DNA of 64,000 nucleotides from Dickeya oryzae (lineage in GTDB: Bacteria; Pseudomonadota; Gammaproteobacteria; Enterobacterales; Enterobacteriaceae). The notes beneath the pieces were generated by a model, which did not search any database, was not told where the DNA came from, and saw only the letters and a list, made by a program, of their open reading frames with translations. Positions 54,745 through 63,121 of this stretch are shown here, piece after piece (position 1 is the stretch's first letter; every line of letters starts with the position of its first letter). Position numbers and translations under genes: made by a program. The stretch is from contig NZ_SULL01000018.1 in assembly GCF_009372235.1 (NCBI RefSeq), positions 62,001-126,000 of the forward strand. Direction: 5' to 3'.

Positions 54745-56688
54745 ATGACTACGCAAAAGCAGTTTGATGTGATTTGCATGGGGCGGGTGGCGGTGGACCT
54801 GTACGGTCAGCAGATCGGCGCACGTCTCGAAGACATGGGCAGCTTCGCCAAGTATCTGGGCGGCTCTTCCGGTAATGTCGCCTACGGTACCGCCCGGCAG
54901 GGGCTGCGCTCGTCCATGCTGGCGCGGGTCGGCGATGAACACATGGGGCGCTTTCTGCGCGAAGAATTACAGCAAGTCGGCTGCGACACCAGCCATTTGA
55001 TTACCGACCCGACGCGACTGACGGCGCTGGTACTGCTCGGTATCAAAGACCGGGAAACCTTTCCGCTGATTTTTTACCGTGATAACTGCGCCGATATGGC
55101 CATCACGCCGGAAGACGTCAGCGAGGAATACATCGCTTCATCGCGTTGTCTGGCGATCACCGGCACCCACTTGTCGCATCCCAATACCCGCGAGGCGGTA
55201 TTAACCGCATTGCATTACGCCCGTCGCCACGGCGTGAAAACAGTGCTGGATATCGATTATCGGCCGGTGCTGTGGGGGTTGACCTCGCCAGGCGACGGCG
55301 AAACCCGTTTTATTGAATCGGCGGCGGTGACGGCACAGTTGCAACAGGTACTGAACCTGTTTGACCTGATTGTTGGCACCGAAGAGGAGTTTCATATTGC
55401 CGGTGGCAGCACCGATACCCTGCAGGCGTTGCGGCAGGTGCGGGCGCATACCGCCGCGGAACTGGTGTGTAAGCGTGGCCCACTGGGCTGTTCGGTATTC
55501 ACCGGCGCTATTCCGGCGTCGCTGGATGATGGCATTACCGTGCAAGGTGTGCGCGTTGACGTGCTCAATGTGCTGGGGGCGGGCGATGCGTTCATGTCTG
55601 GTCTGTTGCGAGGTTATCTCAGCGGCGAAGGCTGGGAAAAAGCCTGTGCTTACGCCAATGCCTGTGGTGCGCTGGTGGTATCACGCCACGGCTGCGCTCC
55701 GGCGATGCCGAGCCGCATCGAACTGGATAACTATCTGGCGCGGGCGCATGCGGTGCCAAGGCCAGACCTGGACCCGGAACTGAACCACCTGCATCGCGTC
55801 ACCACCCGTCGGCAGCACTGGGAGGAGCTGTGCGTGATCGCCTTCGATCACCGTATCCAACTGGAAGAGATGGCGCTGGCGTGTGGTGCTGAGCGCAGCC
55901 GGATCCCGCTGCTCAAACAGTTGATTCTCAACGCCAGCCAGCAGGCAGCGGAGCAGGCCGGGTTGCTGGGCTCCGCCGGGTCGCCCGACAGAGCCGGATT
56001 AGCCCCCGGCAAAGCCGGATTACTGTGCGATGGCACCTTCGGGCAGGACGCGCTGAATACCATTACCGGGCAAGGCTGGTGGATCGGTCGCCCAATCGAA
56101 CTGCCAGGTTCACGCCCACTGGCGCTGGAGCACGGCAACATTGGGTCGCAACTGGTGAGCTGGCCGCTGGAGCAGGTGGTGAAATGTCTGGTGTTCTTCC
56201 ACCCGGAAGACGACAGCCCGTTACGGCTGGCGCAGGAGCGGCAGGTGAGTGAGGTCTATCGCGCCTGTTGCCAGTCGGGTCATGAACTGTTGCTGGAGGT
56301 GATCCTCCCTGCCGATATGCCGCGCAGCGATGACCTGTACCTGCGGGCGATTCAGCGGTTTTACAACCTTGGCGTCAGGCCGGACTGGTGGAAGCTACCG
56401 CCGCTGTCGGCCAGCGGCTGGCAACGGCTGGAAGCGTTACTGGCCGAGCGCGACCCCTATTGCCGTGGTGTGGTGATCCTCGGGTTGGATGCGCCGATCG
56501 AGACGTTACGTCAGGGGTTCAACGCCGCCGCGGGTCAATCGGTGGTGAAAGGCTTTGCGGTGGGACGAACACTGTTTGCCCAACCAGCGCAGCAATGGCT
56601 GCGTGGTGACATCGACGATCAGCAGTTGATCGCCGACATCAAAGATAACTACTTGCACCTGATCGCCCTGTGGCGTCAGCGCGGCTAA
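54745..56688 (+). CDS. iolC: 5-dehydro-2-deoxygluconokinase fused to DUF2090 domain
   Basis: The N-terminal ~325 residues are a PfkB-family kinase (FDVICMGRVAVDLYGQQIG at about 7, FAKYLGGSSGNVAYGTARQG at about 33, VLNVLGAGDAFMSGLLRG at about 275 with the catalytic Asp) that phosphorylates 2-deoxy-5-keto-gluconate. The C-terminal ~315 residues are the DUF2090 TIM-barrel domain (CVIAFDHRIQLEEMALACG, then ILGLDAPIETLRQGFN). This domain resembles class I aldolases such as IolJ substitutes. As no iolJ is present in this cluster, the fusion may both phosphorylate and cleave. The start at 54745 is favoured over 54736 because AGGA is then nine bases away. Confidence 0.9.
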   Translation: MTTQKQFDVICMGRVAVDLYGQQIGARLEDMGSFAKYLGGSSGNVAYGTARQGLRSSMLARVGDEHMGRFLREELQQVGCDTSHLITDPTRLTALVLLGIKDRETFPLIFYRDNCADMAITPEDVSEEYIASSRCLAITGTHLSHPNTREAVLTALHYARRHGVKTVLDIDYRPVLWGLTSPGDGETRFIESAAVTAQLQQVLNLFDLIVGTEEEFHIAGGSTDTLQALRQVRAHTAAELVCKRGPLGCSVFTGAIPASLDDGITVQGVRVDVLNVLGAGDAFMSGLLRGYLSGEGWEKACAYANACGALVVSRHGCAPAMPSRIELDNYLARAHAVPRPDLDPELNHLHRVTTRRQHWEELCVIAFDHRIQLEEMALACGAERSRIPLLKQLILNASQQAAEQAGLLGSAGSPDRAGLAPGKAGLLCDGTFGQDALNTITGQGWWIGRPIELPGSRPLALEHGNIGSQLVSWPLEQVVKCLVFFHPEDDSPLRLAQERQVSEVYRACCQSGHELLLEVILPADMPRSDDLYLRAIQRFYNLGVRPDWWKLPPLSASGWQRLEALLAERDPYCRGVVILGLDAPIETLRQGFNAAAGQSVVKGFAVGRTLFAQPAQQWLRGDIDDQQLIADIKDNYLHLIALWRQRG

Positions 56689-56718
56689 CTCCATTAATTC
56701 TGAGCAGAGGGAATCGAA

Positions 56719-57609
56719 ATGAGCGTTCAACTGGGTATTAATCCGCTGACCTGGACCAATGACGACCTGCCATCGCTGGGCGCGGAAACCCCGCTGGAAA
56801 CCTGCCTGAGCGAGGGGCGTGAGGCCGGTTTCGCCGGGTTTGAACTGGGCAACAAGTTTCCGCGTCAGTCCAGCGTGCTGGGGCCGATTCTGCAACAGCA
56901 CGGGCTGCGTCTGGTCTCTGGCTGGTATTCCGGCCAACTGCTGACCCGCTCGGTAGCAGAGGAAATCGCTGCCGTACAAGACCACCTCAACCTGCTACGG
57001 GAATTAGGTGCTACCGTACTGGTGTTCGCTGAGGTGACCGGCGCGATTCACGGCGAGCAAGGCACACCGGTGCATTTACGTCCGCGTTTCCCGGCGGCGC
57101 GCTGGCAGGAGTACGGTGAGAAGCTCAGCGAATTCGCCCGTTATACCCAGCAGCAGGGGGTGCAAATCGCTTATCACCACCATATGGGGACGGTGATTGA
57201 AAGCGCCGACGACGTAGACCAGTTGATGACCCATACCGGGCCGGAGGTCGGGTTGCTGCTGGATACCGGCCATCTCACCTTTGCCGGTGCTGACCCGCTG
57301 GCGGTGGCGCAACGCTGGGCGGCGCGCATCAACCACGTGCATTGCAAAGATATTCGCCCTGAGGTGCTCAAAGACGTGAAAAACCGCAAAACCAGTTTTC
57401 TGGATGCAGTGCTGAGTGGGGTGTTCACCGTGCCGGGTGACGGCTGTGTCGACTACCCGTCGCTGTTCCAACTGCTAAAAGCGCAGGATTATCAGGGCTG
57501 GCTGGTGGTGGAAGCCGAACAGGACCCGGCAGTGGCGCATCCGCTGACTTACGCGACGTTGGGATTCAATAACCTGCAGCGCTTCGCCCGCGATGCCGGT
57601 TTGATCTGA
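56719..57609 (+). CDS. iolE: Inosose dehydratase
   Basis: IolE removes water from scyllo-inosose to give the trihydroxycyclohexane-dione. This 296-residue xylose-isomerase-like TIM barrel has the family N-terminus LGINPLTWTNDDLPSLG, VLVFAEVTGAIHG at about 93, IAYHHHMGTVIES at about 153, LLLDTGHLTFAG at about 182 and HVHCKDIRPEVL at about 206 with metal-binding residues. It is 30 bp after iolC and 23 bp before iolB. Confidence 0.94.
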   Translation: MSVQLGINPLTWTNDDLPSLGAETPLETCLSEGREAGFAGFELGNKFPRQSSVLGPILQQHGLRLVSGWYSGQLLTRSVAEEIAAVQDHLNLLRELGATVLVFAEVTGAIHGEQGTPVHLRPRFPAARWQEYGEKLSEFARYTQQQGVQIAYHHHMGTVIESADDVDQLMTHTGPEVGLLLDTGHLTFAGADPLAVAQRWAARINHVHCKDIRPEVLKDVKNRKTSFLDAVLSGVFTVPGDGCVDYPSLFQLLKAQDYQGWLVVEAEQDPAVAHPLTYATLGFNNLQRFARDAGLI

Positions 57610-57632
57610 CGGTTGCAGCCAGGAGGTGGGTC

Positions 57633-58460
57633 ATGTCTGAATTACTGTCTCGTTATCATGCGCCGGATGAGCAAGGGTGTATCCAACAGATTACCCCGGC
57701 TCGTGCGGGGTGGCGTCATGTCGGATTTGAGGTTTACCAGCTATCGACTGGAGCAACGCTGTCACTGCCTGCGGTGGCGCAGGAACGTTGTCTGGTGCTG
57801 GTTGGCGGCCGGGCGACGGTGATAACACCGCAGGCGCGCTTTGAACATATCGGCGAACGCATGAACCCGTTCGAGCGCAAGAAACCCTGGGCGGTGTACG
57901 TCACGCCGCGGGAAACGGTGACGGTGATAGCCGACACTCCGCTGGAACTGGCGGTCTGTGCCGCGCCGGGCGCCGGGAACCATCCTACCCGCTTGATTGC
58001 GCCGCAGGATATCGGTGCCGAAGCGCGTGGTGCCGGGCGCAACCGCCGCTTCGTGCACAACATTTTGCCGGAGGACAAAGCGGCGGACAGTCTGCTGGTG
58101 GTTGAGGTTTACACCGACGAAGGCTGTACCAGCTCTTACCCCAGCCATAAACATGATGTCGATAATCCGCCGCAGGAAACGTATCTGGAAGAGACGTACT
58201 ATCACCGGCTCAACCCGCCGCAGGGGTTCTGTCTGCAACGGGTGTATACCGAGGATCGCTCGCTGGACGAGTGCATGGCGGTGTACGACCGGGATGTGGT
58301 GATGGTGCCGCGTGGTTACCACCCGGTAGCGACGCTGGCGGGCTACGACAGCTACTATCTCAACGTGATGGCCGGGCCGGTGCGCCAGTGGCGCTTTAGC
58401 TGGGAGCAGGATCACCAGTGGGTGAACAGCGCGGAATATGCCGCAAAACACAGCGGGTGA
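57633..58460 (+). CDS. iolB: 5-deoxy-glucuronate isomerase
   Basis: IolB isomerises 5-deoxy-D-glucuronate to 2-deoxy-5-keto-gluconate. The 275-residue bicupin contains CTSSYPSHKHDVDNPPQETY at about 170-189, with the metal-binding His cluster, and LEETYYHRLNPPQGFCLQRV just after. VMVPRGYHPVATLAGYDSYY at about 229 completes the second cupin. The start follows AGGAGG. It is the last gene of the iol operon, and the following 380 bp are non-coding and highly structured. Confidence 0.94.
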   Translation: MSELLSRYHAPDEQGCIQQITPARAGWRHVGFEVYQLSTGATLSLPAVAQERCLVLVGGRATVITPQARFEHIGERMNPFERKKPWAVYVTPRETVTVIADTPLELAVCAAPGAGNHPTRLIAPQDIGAEARGAGRNRRFVHNILPEDKAADSLLVVEVYTDEGCTSSYPSHKHDVDNPPQETYLEETYYHRLNPPQGFCLQRVYTEDRSLDECMAVYDRDVVMVPRGYHPVATLAGYDSYYLNVMAGPVRQWRFSWEQDHQWVNSAEYAAKHSG

Positions 58461-58531
58461 GATGATGTATGAGGCTTTTTATCGTGCAGATAACATCTTG
58501 AGTTTAAAGTGAGAGGTTTTTCCAGCGTCAA

Positions 58532-58667
58532 AAACTGTGCTGAGGTGGACGACTTCGCCGGATGCGCGGCAGGGAAGCCGCGCAAGCTCGTGCCGTGTTG
58601 GGAACACGTCACGAGCGGTCCGAACAGCGAAGGCGAACGCCGAAGGGACCGCGCAGCGGCACAGTTT
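58532..58667. repeat. Cloverleaf-folding non-coding element
   Basis: A perfect 9-bp outer stem AAACTGTGC / GCACAGTTT (58532-58540, 58659-58667) encloses three hairpins. The first is GCGCGGC / GCCGCGC (58564-58583). The second is CTCGTG-c-CGTGTT-GGG-AACACG-t-CACGAG (58587-58615). The third is CGGTCC / GGACCG with an inner GGCG / CGCC (58616-58651). It could be a dispersed palindromic repeat or a structured RNA. No coding function is apparent. Confidence 0.65.
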
Positions 58668-58684
58668 AGCCCCTAGCCAGTGGT

Positions 58685-58715
58685 CAAGGAGAGGCGGCGT
58701 TTGAGCCTCTCCTTG
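58685..58715. terminator. GC-rich hairpin after the cloverleaf
   Basis: CAAGGAGAGGC and GCCTCTCCTTG form an 11-bp stem with a nine-base loop. There is no long T tract, but it could end iol transcription. Confidence 0.45.
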
Positions 58716-58765
58716 TCGTGCGTGCGATGACGTTGCAAAGGGACAACGGACGTTATCACGCACGA
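58716..58765. repeat. Inverted repeat with inner hairpin
   Basis: TCGTGCGTG (58716-58724) and CACGCACGA (58757-58765) are a perfect 9-bp inverted repeat, with inner GTTG / CAAC. It abuts the preceding hairpin. Confidence 0.5.
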
Positions 58766-58838
58766 AACTTTTCCACTGCCCTGACATAAATCTGCCAGTA
58801 ATAAAACACCCGGCTGTTGTTCAACAGCCAGTCCAGGT

Positions 58839-59942
58839 TTAATACCCCTGCCGTGCTTTTCTGACTTCTTCCCCTAGCTGCCATACCGCCATCGCGTATT
58901 GCACGCTGTGGTTGTAACGGGTGATGGCGTAGAAGTTCGGCAGACCGTACCAGAACTGGTAGTAGCTCCCCATATCGAGGCGCAGCAGACTGGCTTCCTG
59001 ATAGCCACCCAGTGATGCGGTCGGGCGTAGCCCGGCTGCGGCCAGCGTTGACAGGGAATAACGGGTTTTAAAGCCGGTTTCCAGCGAGAAAGTCTGACCG
59101 CTGGCGGGTATGGCGACCTGTTGGTTCGGTTGCCAGCCGTTTGATTTGAAGTAGTTGGCGACGCTGCCGATGGCGTCCACCGGGTCCCACAGGTTGGCGA
59201 TGCCGTCGCCGTTGAAATCCACCGCGTATTTCTTGAACGCCGATGGCATGAACTGACCGTAGCCCATCGCACCGGCAAACGAACCACGCAGCGATAACGG
59301 GTCAAAGCCGTCTTCCCGCGCCATCAGCAGAAAGTACTCCAGCTCGCTTTGGAAGTACTCCGCACGGCGTGGGTAAGCGAAGGACAATGTCGCCAGCGCA
59401 TCCAGAATGCGGGTTTTACCCATCACCCGGCCCCAGCGGGTTTCTACCCCGATAATACCGACGATGATCTCCGGCGGCACACCGTAGACCTGCTGGGCGC
59501 GCGCCAGTGCATCCTGATACTGGTTCCAGAATGCGACACCGTTTTGCACGTTATCCGGGGTGATGAACTGCTTGCGGTAACGCAGCCAGGAGCCATTGGG
59601 AATGTTGGATGGGGTGGCGGTGGACGGCGCGGGTGCCTGCTTGTCCATGAGTCTTATCACCCAGTCCAGCCGCTGCGCTTGCGCCAGCACATCGTGCAAC
59701 TGCTGGCGCTCGAAGCCATACTGCCGCACCATCTTGTCTACGAAGCGGTCCACGTCCGGGCTGTTGGCAAAATCGCCGTTAGTCAGCAGGCCACCAGAAT
59801 GGCCGGGAGATAACAGAAAACCACCGGAAGGGGCCGTGGAAGGGGGAGTACCGATAATTTCAGCCCCAGCGGGCTCAGCGGATTTATTGCTGCAGGCGGA
59901 CAGCGCCAACAACAGCGGGAGAACAGCAACCAGGCGACGCAT
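58839..59942 (-). CDS. mltB: Membrane-bound lytic murein transglycosylase B
   Basis: MltB cleaves peptidoglycan glycan strands to 1,6-anhydromuropeptides at the outer membrane. The start at 59942 (MRRLVAVLPLLLALSACSN) gives a lipoprotein signal with cysteine 17. The 367-residue protein has FVDKMVRQYGFERQQLHDVL early, IIVGIIGVETRWGRVMGKTR at about 170 with the catalytic Glu, SFAGAMGYGQFMPSAFKKYA at about 225 and NGDGIANLWDPVDAIGSVAN at about 248. The gene order with iolB is convergent. Upstream in-frame codons to 60035 lack a lipobox-proximal start. Confidence 0.93.
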   Translation of the reverse strand: MRRLVAVLPLLLALSACSNKSAEPAGAEIIGTPPSTAPSGGFLLSPGHSGGLLTNGDFANSPDVDRFVDKMVRQYGFERQQLHDVLAQAQRLDWVIRLMDKQAPAPSTATPSNIPNGSWLRYRKQFITPDNVQNGVAFWNQYQDALARAQQVYGVPPEIIVGIIGVETRWGRVMGKTRILDALATLSFAYPRRAEYFQSELEYFLLMAREDGFDPLSLRGSFAGAMGYGQFMPSAFKKYAVDFNGDGIANLWDPVDAIGSVANYFKSNGWQPNQQVAIPASGQTFSLETGFKTRYSLSTLAAAGLRPTASLGGYQEASLLRLDMGSYYQFWYGLPNFYAITRYNHSVQYAMAVWQLGEEVRKARQGY

Positions 59943-60121
59943 CAGATATCCATATAATTCTGTCAAAAACAACGTGGCGGCCATGGTAGCGCAACGTCCA
60001 GAGGGAAAAAACCGAATTGTGGCGCACTGGCACACAATGGGTTATCTGTCAGTCGGGACATCGCTGCCAGTCACGACCATGGCGCAGGCCGGGATGAGAC
60101 AGGGATAAAAACATGGTGGAA

Positions 60122-60143
60122 TATTGTGATGATTGTCACGAAA
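60122..60143. promoter_or_regulatory. CRP site upstream of nucleoside-gate gene
   Basis: TGTGA-TGATTG-TCACG has one perfect and one four-of-five half-site with correct spacing. It is about 88 bp upstream of the start at 60220. Confidence 0.6.
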
Positions 60144-60219
60144 ATAGCCGGTAAGAAAAGTCGGGCTGGCGTCGCCAGCGACAGCAACCGGCACTGTTTC
60201 ACCCGCACAGGGACATTAC

Positions 60220-61152
60220 ATGAACGTGATTGGAATTATTATGTCATCGGGGAAGGCCTCCGTTGACGTTGCACTGTATACACTGTTGCCGATTATGGTG
60301 GTGATGCTGGTCATCATGCGTTTTCTGGAAGTGAAAGGTGTTGTCGATGCGCTGGTTCGCTGGATGGCACCGATTCTCAAGCCGTTTGGGCTCACCGGGA
60401 TGAGCACCTTCGCGCTGATACAGCTCAATTTCGTCAGTTTCGCCGCGCCGCTCGCCACCTTGCCGATGATGGAAAAACGTGGCGTCTCCGATCGCCACAT
60501 GGCGGCGACGCTGGCGATGGTGTTTGCGATGGGGCAGGGCAACGTGTTTTATCCGCTGACGCCGTTTGGTCTGCACTGGGCGGGGGCGATTGTCATCTCG
60601 ATTGTCGGTGGACTGGCTGCCGCTGCGCTGACCTATCATGTGCTGGGGCGCAGATTGTCTGTCGCAGAGAGTCAGCGTTCCAGCGAGATGGCGGCGGATG
60701 AACCCACCGCCCGAGGCCTCATCGGCATTATTAACAGTGCCGGGGCGGATGCCATCCGTCTGGCGCTGGGGTCGGTGCCGATGCTGATCCTCTCCATGAC
60801 GATCGTTGGCATACTGGAAGCGGCGGGCGCGGTGACGGCACTTGAGCACTTTTTCTCGCCACTGCTGGCTGCCGCGCATATTTCTCCGGTGTTCGTGTTG
60901 CCGACGCTGGTGAAATGTCTGGCGGGCGGTACCGCTTATTTTGGTGTGGTGTCGGACTTGATGCAGCAAGGCAAGATGACCGCCAGCCAGATCAACGCTT
61001 CGGCCGGTTTACTGATTCAGACCTTTGATTTACCGGGGATCGGTATTTTTCTTGGTGTGGGCTCCCGCTTTACTCGCCTGTTTCGTTATGCCGCATTGGG
61101 GGCACTGTTCGGTATTGCCGTCAGAACAGTGCTGCATGTGGTGGTGTTTTAG
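60220..61152 (+). CDS. Nucleoside-recognition (Gate) domain membrane protein
   Basis: This 310-residue inner-membrane protein contains two Gate-type units. The first has TLLPIMVVMLVIMRFLEVKG at about 22-41 and LIQLNFVSFAAPLATLPMME at about 66-85. The second has LGSVPMLILSMTIVGILEAA at about 184 and LVKCLAGGTAYFGVVSDLMQ at about 229. It resembles YjiH/YjiG or spore-maturation-type proteins thought to move nucleosides or related solutes. Here a single gene carries both units. The CRP site upstream fits carbon-source control. An internal ATG at 60241 is an alternative start. Substrate unknown. Confidence 0.78.
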   Translation: MNVIGIIMSSGKASVDVALYTLLPIMVVMLVIMRFLEVKGVVDALVRWMAPILKPFGLTGMSTFALIQLNFVSFAAPLATLPMMEKRGVSDRHMAATLAMVFAMGQGNVFYPLTPFGLHWAGAIVISIVGGLAAAALTYHVLGRRLSVAESQRSSEMAADEPTARGLIGIINSAGADAIRLALGSVPMLILSMTIVGILEAAGAVTALEHFFSPLLAAAHISPVFVLPTLVKCLAGGTAYFGVVSDLMQQGKMTASQINASAGLLIQTFDLPGIGIFLGVGSRFTRLFRYAALGALFGIAVRTVLHVVVF

Positions 61153-61188
61153 CGGATGTCGCGTACTGTTGCGTGACACCCTCGGCAT

Positions 61189-61470
61189 TTAACTGAGGGT
61201 GCTCCCGCACTGTGCGCAGAACTTTGCACCGGCCTGTACTGACGTGCCGCATTGTGGACAGGCTGCCGGTACCAGTGAGACGCCACACTGTTGGCAAAAT
61301 CGCGCGTTAGGGACATTGAGTGCACGGCATTGCGGGCAACTTATACCGTTTGGGTTCCCGGCTGGGTTGGTGTTCTGAGAGTGGTGATGATCAGTGTGAT
61401 GATCGCTGTGATGATGCCCGTGGTGACTTTGCCCATGATGACCGCCCAGCAACTTATCGAAAATACCCAT
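61189..61470 (-). CDS. His-rich double zinc-ribbon protein
   Basis: This 93-residue protein starts MGIFDKLLGG and then carries about 12 histidines within 20 residues (HHGQSHHGHHHSDHHTDHHH), followed by two zinc ribbons of CPQCxxxNxxxARFCQQCG and CPQCGTxxxxGAKFCAQCG form. It is a metal-binding protein, perhaps a zinc or nickel buffer or chaperone. No membrane segment is seen. Function is unknown. A CACCCTC / GAGGGTG hairpin overlaps its stop codon. It is convergent with the nucleoside-gate gene. Confidence 0.8.
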   Translation of the reverse strand: MGIFDKLLGGHHGQSHHGHHHSDHHTDHHHSQNTNPAGNPNGISCPQCRALNVPNARFCQQCGVSLVPAACPQCGTSVQAGAKFCAQCGSTLS

Positions 61471-61744
61471 GAAGACCTCCGTATGCGCCTTTTGAATGGC
61501 TTGTTGAATGACCTGACTTACTCACCCTGATGTGGTGTGGCTATCAGCATGTGATGTGCGATCTATTCAACACCCTATAGTTACTACAGGGTCAAGTGAT
61601 GGTTGAAGCGATGAAGAAGAGATGGTCGGCACTACGGCATGTTATTTTTCCCGGCCTCGTTGCAGGCCGGGTGTAATACGTTGAGTGCAAGGAGGCAAGG
61701 AGAAACACGTGAAGGGATAGCCGATTCCCCCCAATTATTCTTTT

Positions 61745-62130
61745 TTAAATCCATATCCCCAAAATACCGCGTCTTGATGCGCAAAAACGTACCGTCATTG
61801 ATGATATTTTGCAGGCCCTGATTAAAAAGTTATTGGGTTTCCGTATCCCCTTTGCGCATGCCGTAGGCTGAACCGATGCTGAATAATCCGTCATCCGTGA
61901 TTTCCAGCCCCTTTAATTCAAAATCTTTACCTTGTGGGGTCTTTAGAAAACCGAAGATCAAGGACACGGACGGACACAGCGCATCGTCAACCCTTCCGGC
62001 GCGTAAATCTTCATAGATGGCGTCCTGATCAGGATAGCTTTTCACGCTGACCCCGGCGGTTAACCAGTATTTGTTGGCGTAGGTTTCCTGAATGGTGCCT
62101 TGCTGTACGGCGACATTGGAACTAAAACGG
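61745..62130 (-). pseudogene. Truncated polar amino-acid ABC binding protein (ArgT/HisJ-like)
   Basis: The minus-strand frame reads NVAVQQGTIQETYANKYWLT, then SYPDQDAIYEDLRAGRVDDA, matching the C-terminal half of lysine/arginine/ornithine-binding proteins. GMRKGDTETQ is followed by an in-frame TAA at 61830-61832, after which LFNQGLQNIINDGTFLRIKT and KTRYFGDMDL continue the family C-terminus. The first ~150 residues and any signal peptide are absent. It is therefore a 5'-deleted relic with a nonsense mutation. Confidence 0.8.
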
Positions 62131-62171
62131 GTGTGCTTACAGGATCGTTTCGGACAATTGAAGGAACAAAA

Positions 62172-62202
62172 AAGCCCGCAGAGCTTACGCTAGCGGGCTT
62201 TC
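62172..62202 (-). terminator. Minus-strand rho-independent terminator
   Basis: AAAGCCCGC and GCGGGCTTT form a 9-bp stem; TTTTTGTTCC follows on the minus strand. The 62203-62708 gap to its right is AT-rich and holds no gene I can support, so the transcript it ended is unclear. Confidence 0.75.
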
Positions 62203-62708
62203 AGGACTTCATCGGATGACTCTGGTAATCACCGATGGAGAATTTTGGTGGGCTGGGGTCTCTGTAGTTCATGATGTATTTAATTGATTATAAATATTTT
62301 TATTTTATTTTTTCTGGTTGAGGGTTCAATAAAGGAACCATAAAACGAAGCGCTATAACCATATGGGCACCGAGCTATTTGCCAGGTTGACAGTTCTACC
62401 TGTCAGTACATCAGTGCGTTGGACTTATTATAAATTAGATTGTTACTGAACCCTATACTCTGTCTTCTTGTTTACCAATGCCCAGGCTGTACTGATTCTG
62501 TTCGCGAGAATGTTAAGCGATTGGAGGGCGGCGTGACCACAAAGGTAGTATGTGAAGGTAGAGGTAATCCCCCTAACACAGCAGCTGGCTATAGCCGCAT
62601 AGTGTTCCTACTTCCGAGAGGTGATAAAAATGTGGGGATTACCATGTACTTCATATAGGTTCTTCATAACCATTAAATTGCTATAAGCAGTTTTTCCCTA
62701 GTGTGGAA

Positions 62709-62957
62709 TCAACAATTTCTAATTTTCCTTTCCAGTTTATTTCCATCGTTATCAAAGTATCGACTGGGCCAGATTTCGGCGGGCTCTACACCGAGTGCAT
62801 CGGCAATCAGTTTTTCGCCTTTCGGCCAAGAGCGCGTGAGTGCGTTAGCGAGAGTAGAGGAGCTCAGTCCTGCTTGTCGGGACAACGCAGCCAATGAGGT
62901 GTGTTTTTTACGAAGGCCTGCAATGATATCGGCGTTATGCCAGTCCTGCTTATTCAT
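62709..62957 (-). CDS. Ner/SfsB-type phage regulator
   Basis: This 82-residue DNA-binding protein matches the Mu Ner / Nlp (SfsB) family: MNKQDWHNADIIAGLRKKHT, then SLAALSRQAGLSSSTLANAL as the helix-turn-helix (about 21-40), then TRSWPKGEKLIADALGVEPA and EIWPSRY. Ner represses early lytic transcription in Mu-like phages, and chromosomal relatives control sugar genes. Together with the C4-like RNA to the right it suggests a prophage remnant beside the hcp gene. Confidence 0.88.
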   Translation of the reverse strand: MNKQDWHNADIIAGLRKKHTSLAALSRQAGLSSSTLANALTRSWPKGEKLIADALGVEPAEIWPSRYFDNDGNKLERKIRNC

Positions 62958-63019
62958 CGTCATAGGATTAACCCTGAGTCTAATGCTGGTGGCGATTCAG
63001 ACAGGGTTTGCAGTACCGG

Positions 63020-63121
63020 CCATGTTTCCAAGTTCCGGCGAGGACGAATCCTCCCCTGCCTGAACCGCCATAACGGACGTACTCAGGCACACCAGCGTAT
63101 GAACGCTGATGGGAAACATGG
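63020..63121 (+). ncRNA. C4-like antisense RNA (phage P1/P7 type), cloverleaf
   Basis: An outer 10-bp stem CCATGTTTCC / GGAAACATGG (63020-63029, 63112-63121) encloses three hairpins: GAGGA-CGAA-TCCTC (63039-63052), TGCCTGA / TCAGGCA (63057-63063, 63083-63089) and CAGCGT-ATGA-ACGCTG (63092-63107). The size, fold and the GAGGACGAATCCTC arm agree with what I recall of C4 antisense RNAs, which silence phage antirepressor genes. The strand is assumed from that memory. Another small hairpin GGGG / CCCC follows at about 63125-63140. Confidence 0.55.

Noticed and set aside
58479-58787. 102-codon minus-strand frame after iolB
   Set aside because: It translates the hairpin array; its coding appearance comes from the repeated GC-rich stems. 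I regard it as a spurious protein prediction.
62203-62708. Short frames in the gap between the argT relic and the Ner gene
   Set aside because: They lack ribosome sites and recognisable similarity. The AT-rich sequence may be prophage remnant.
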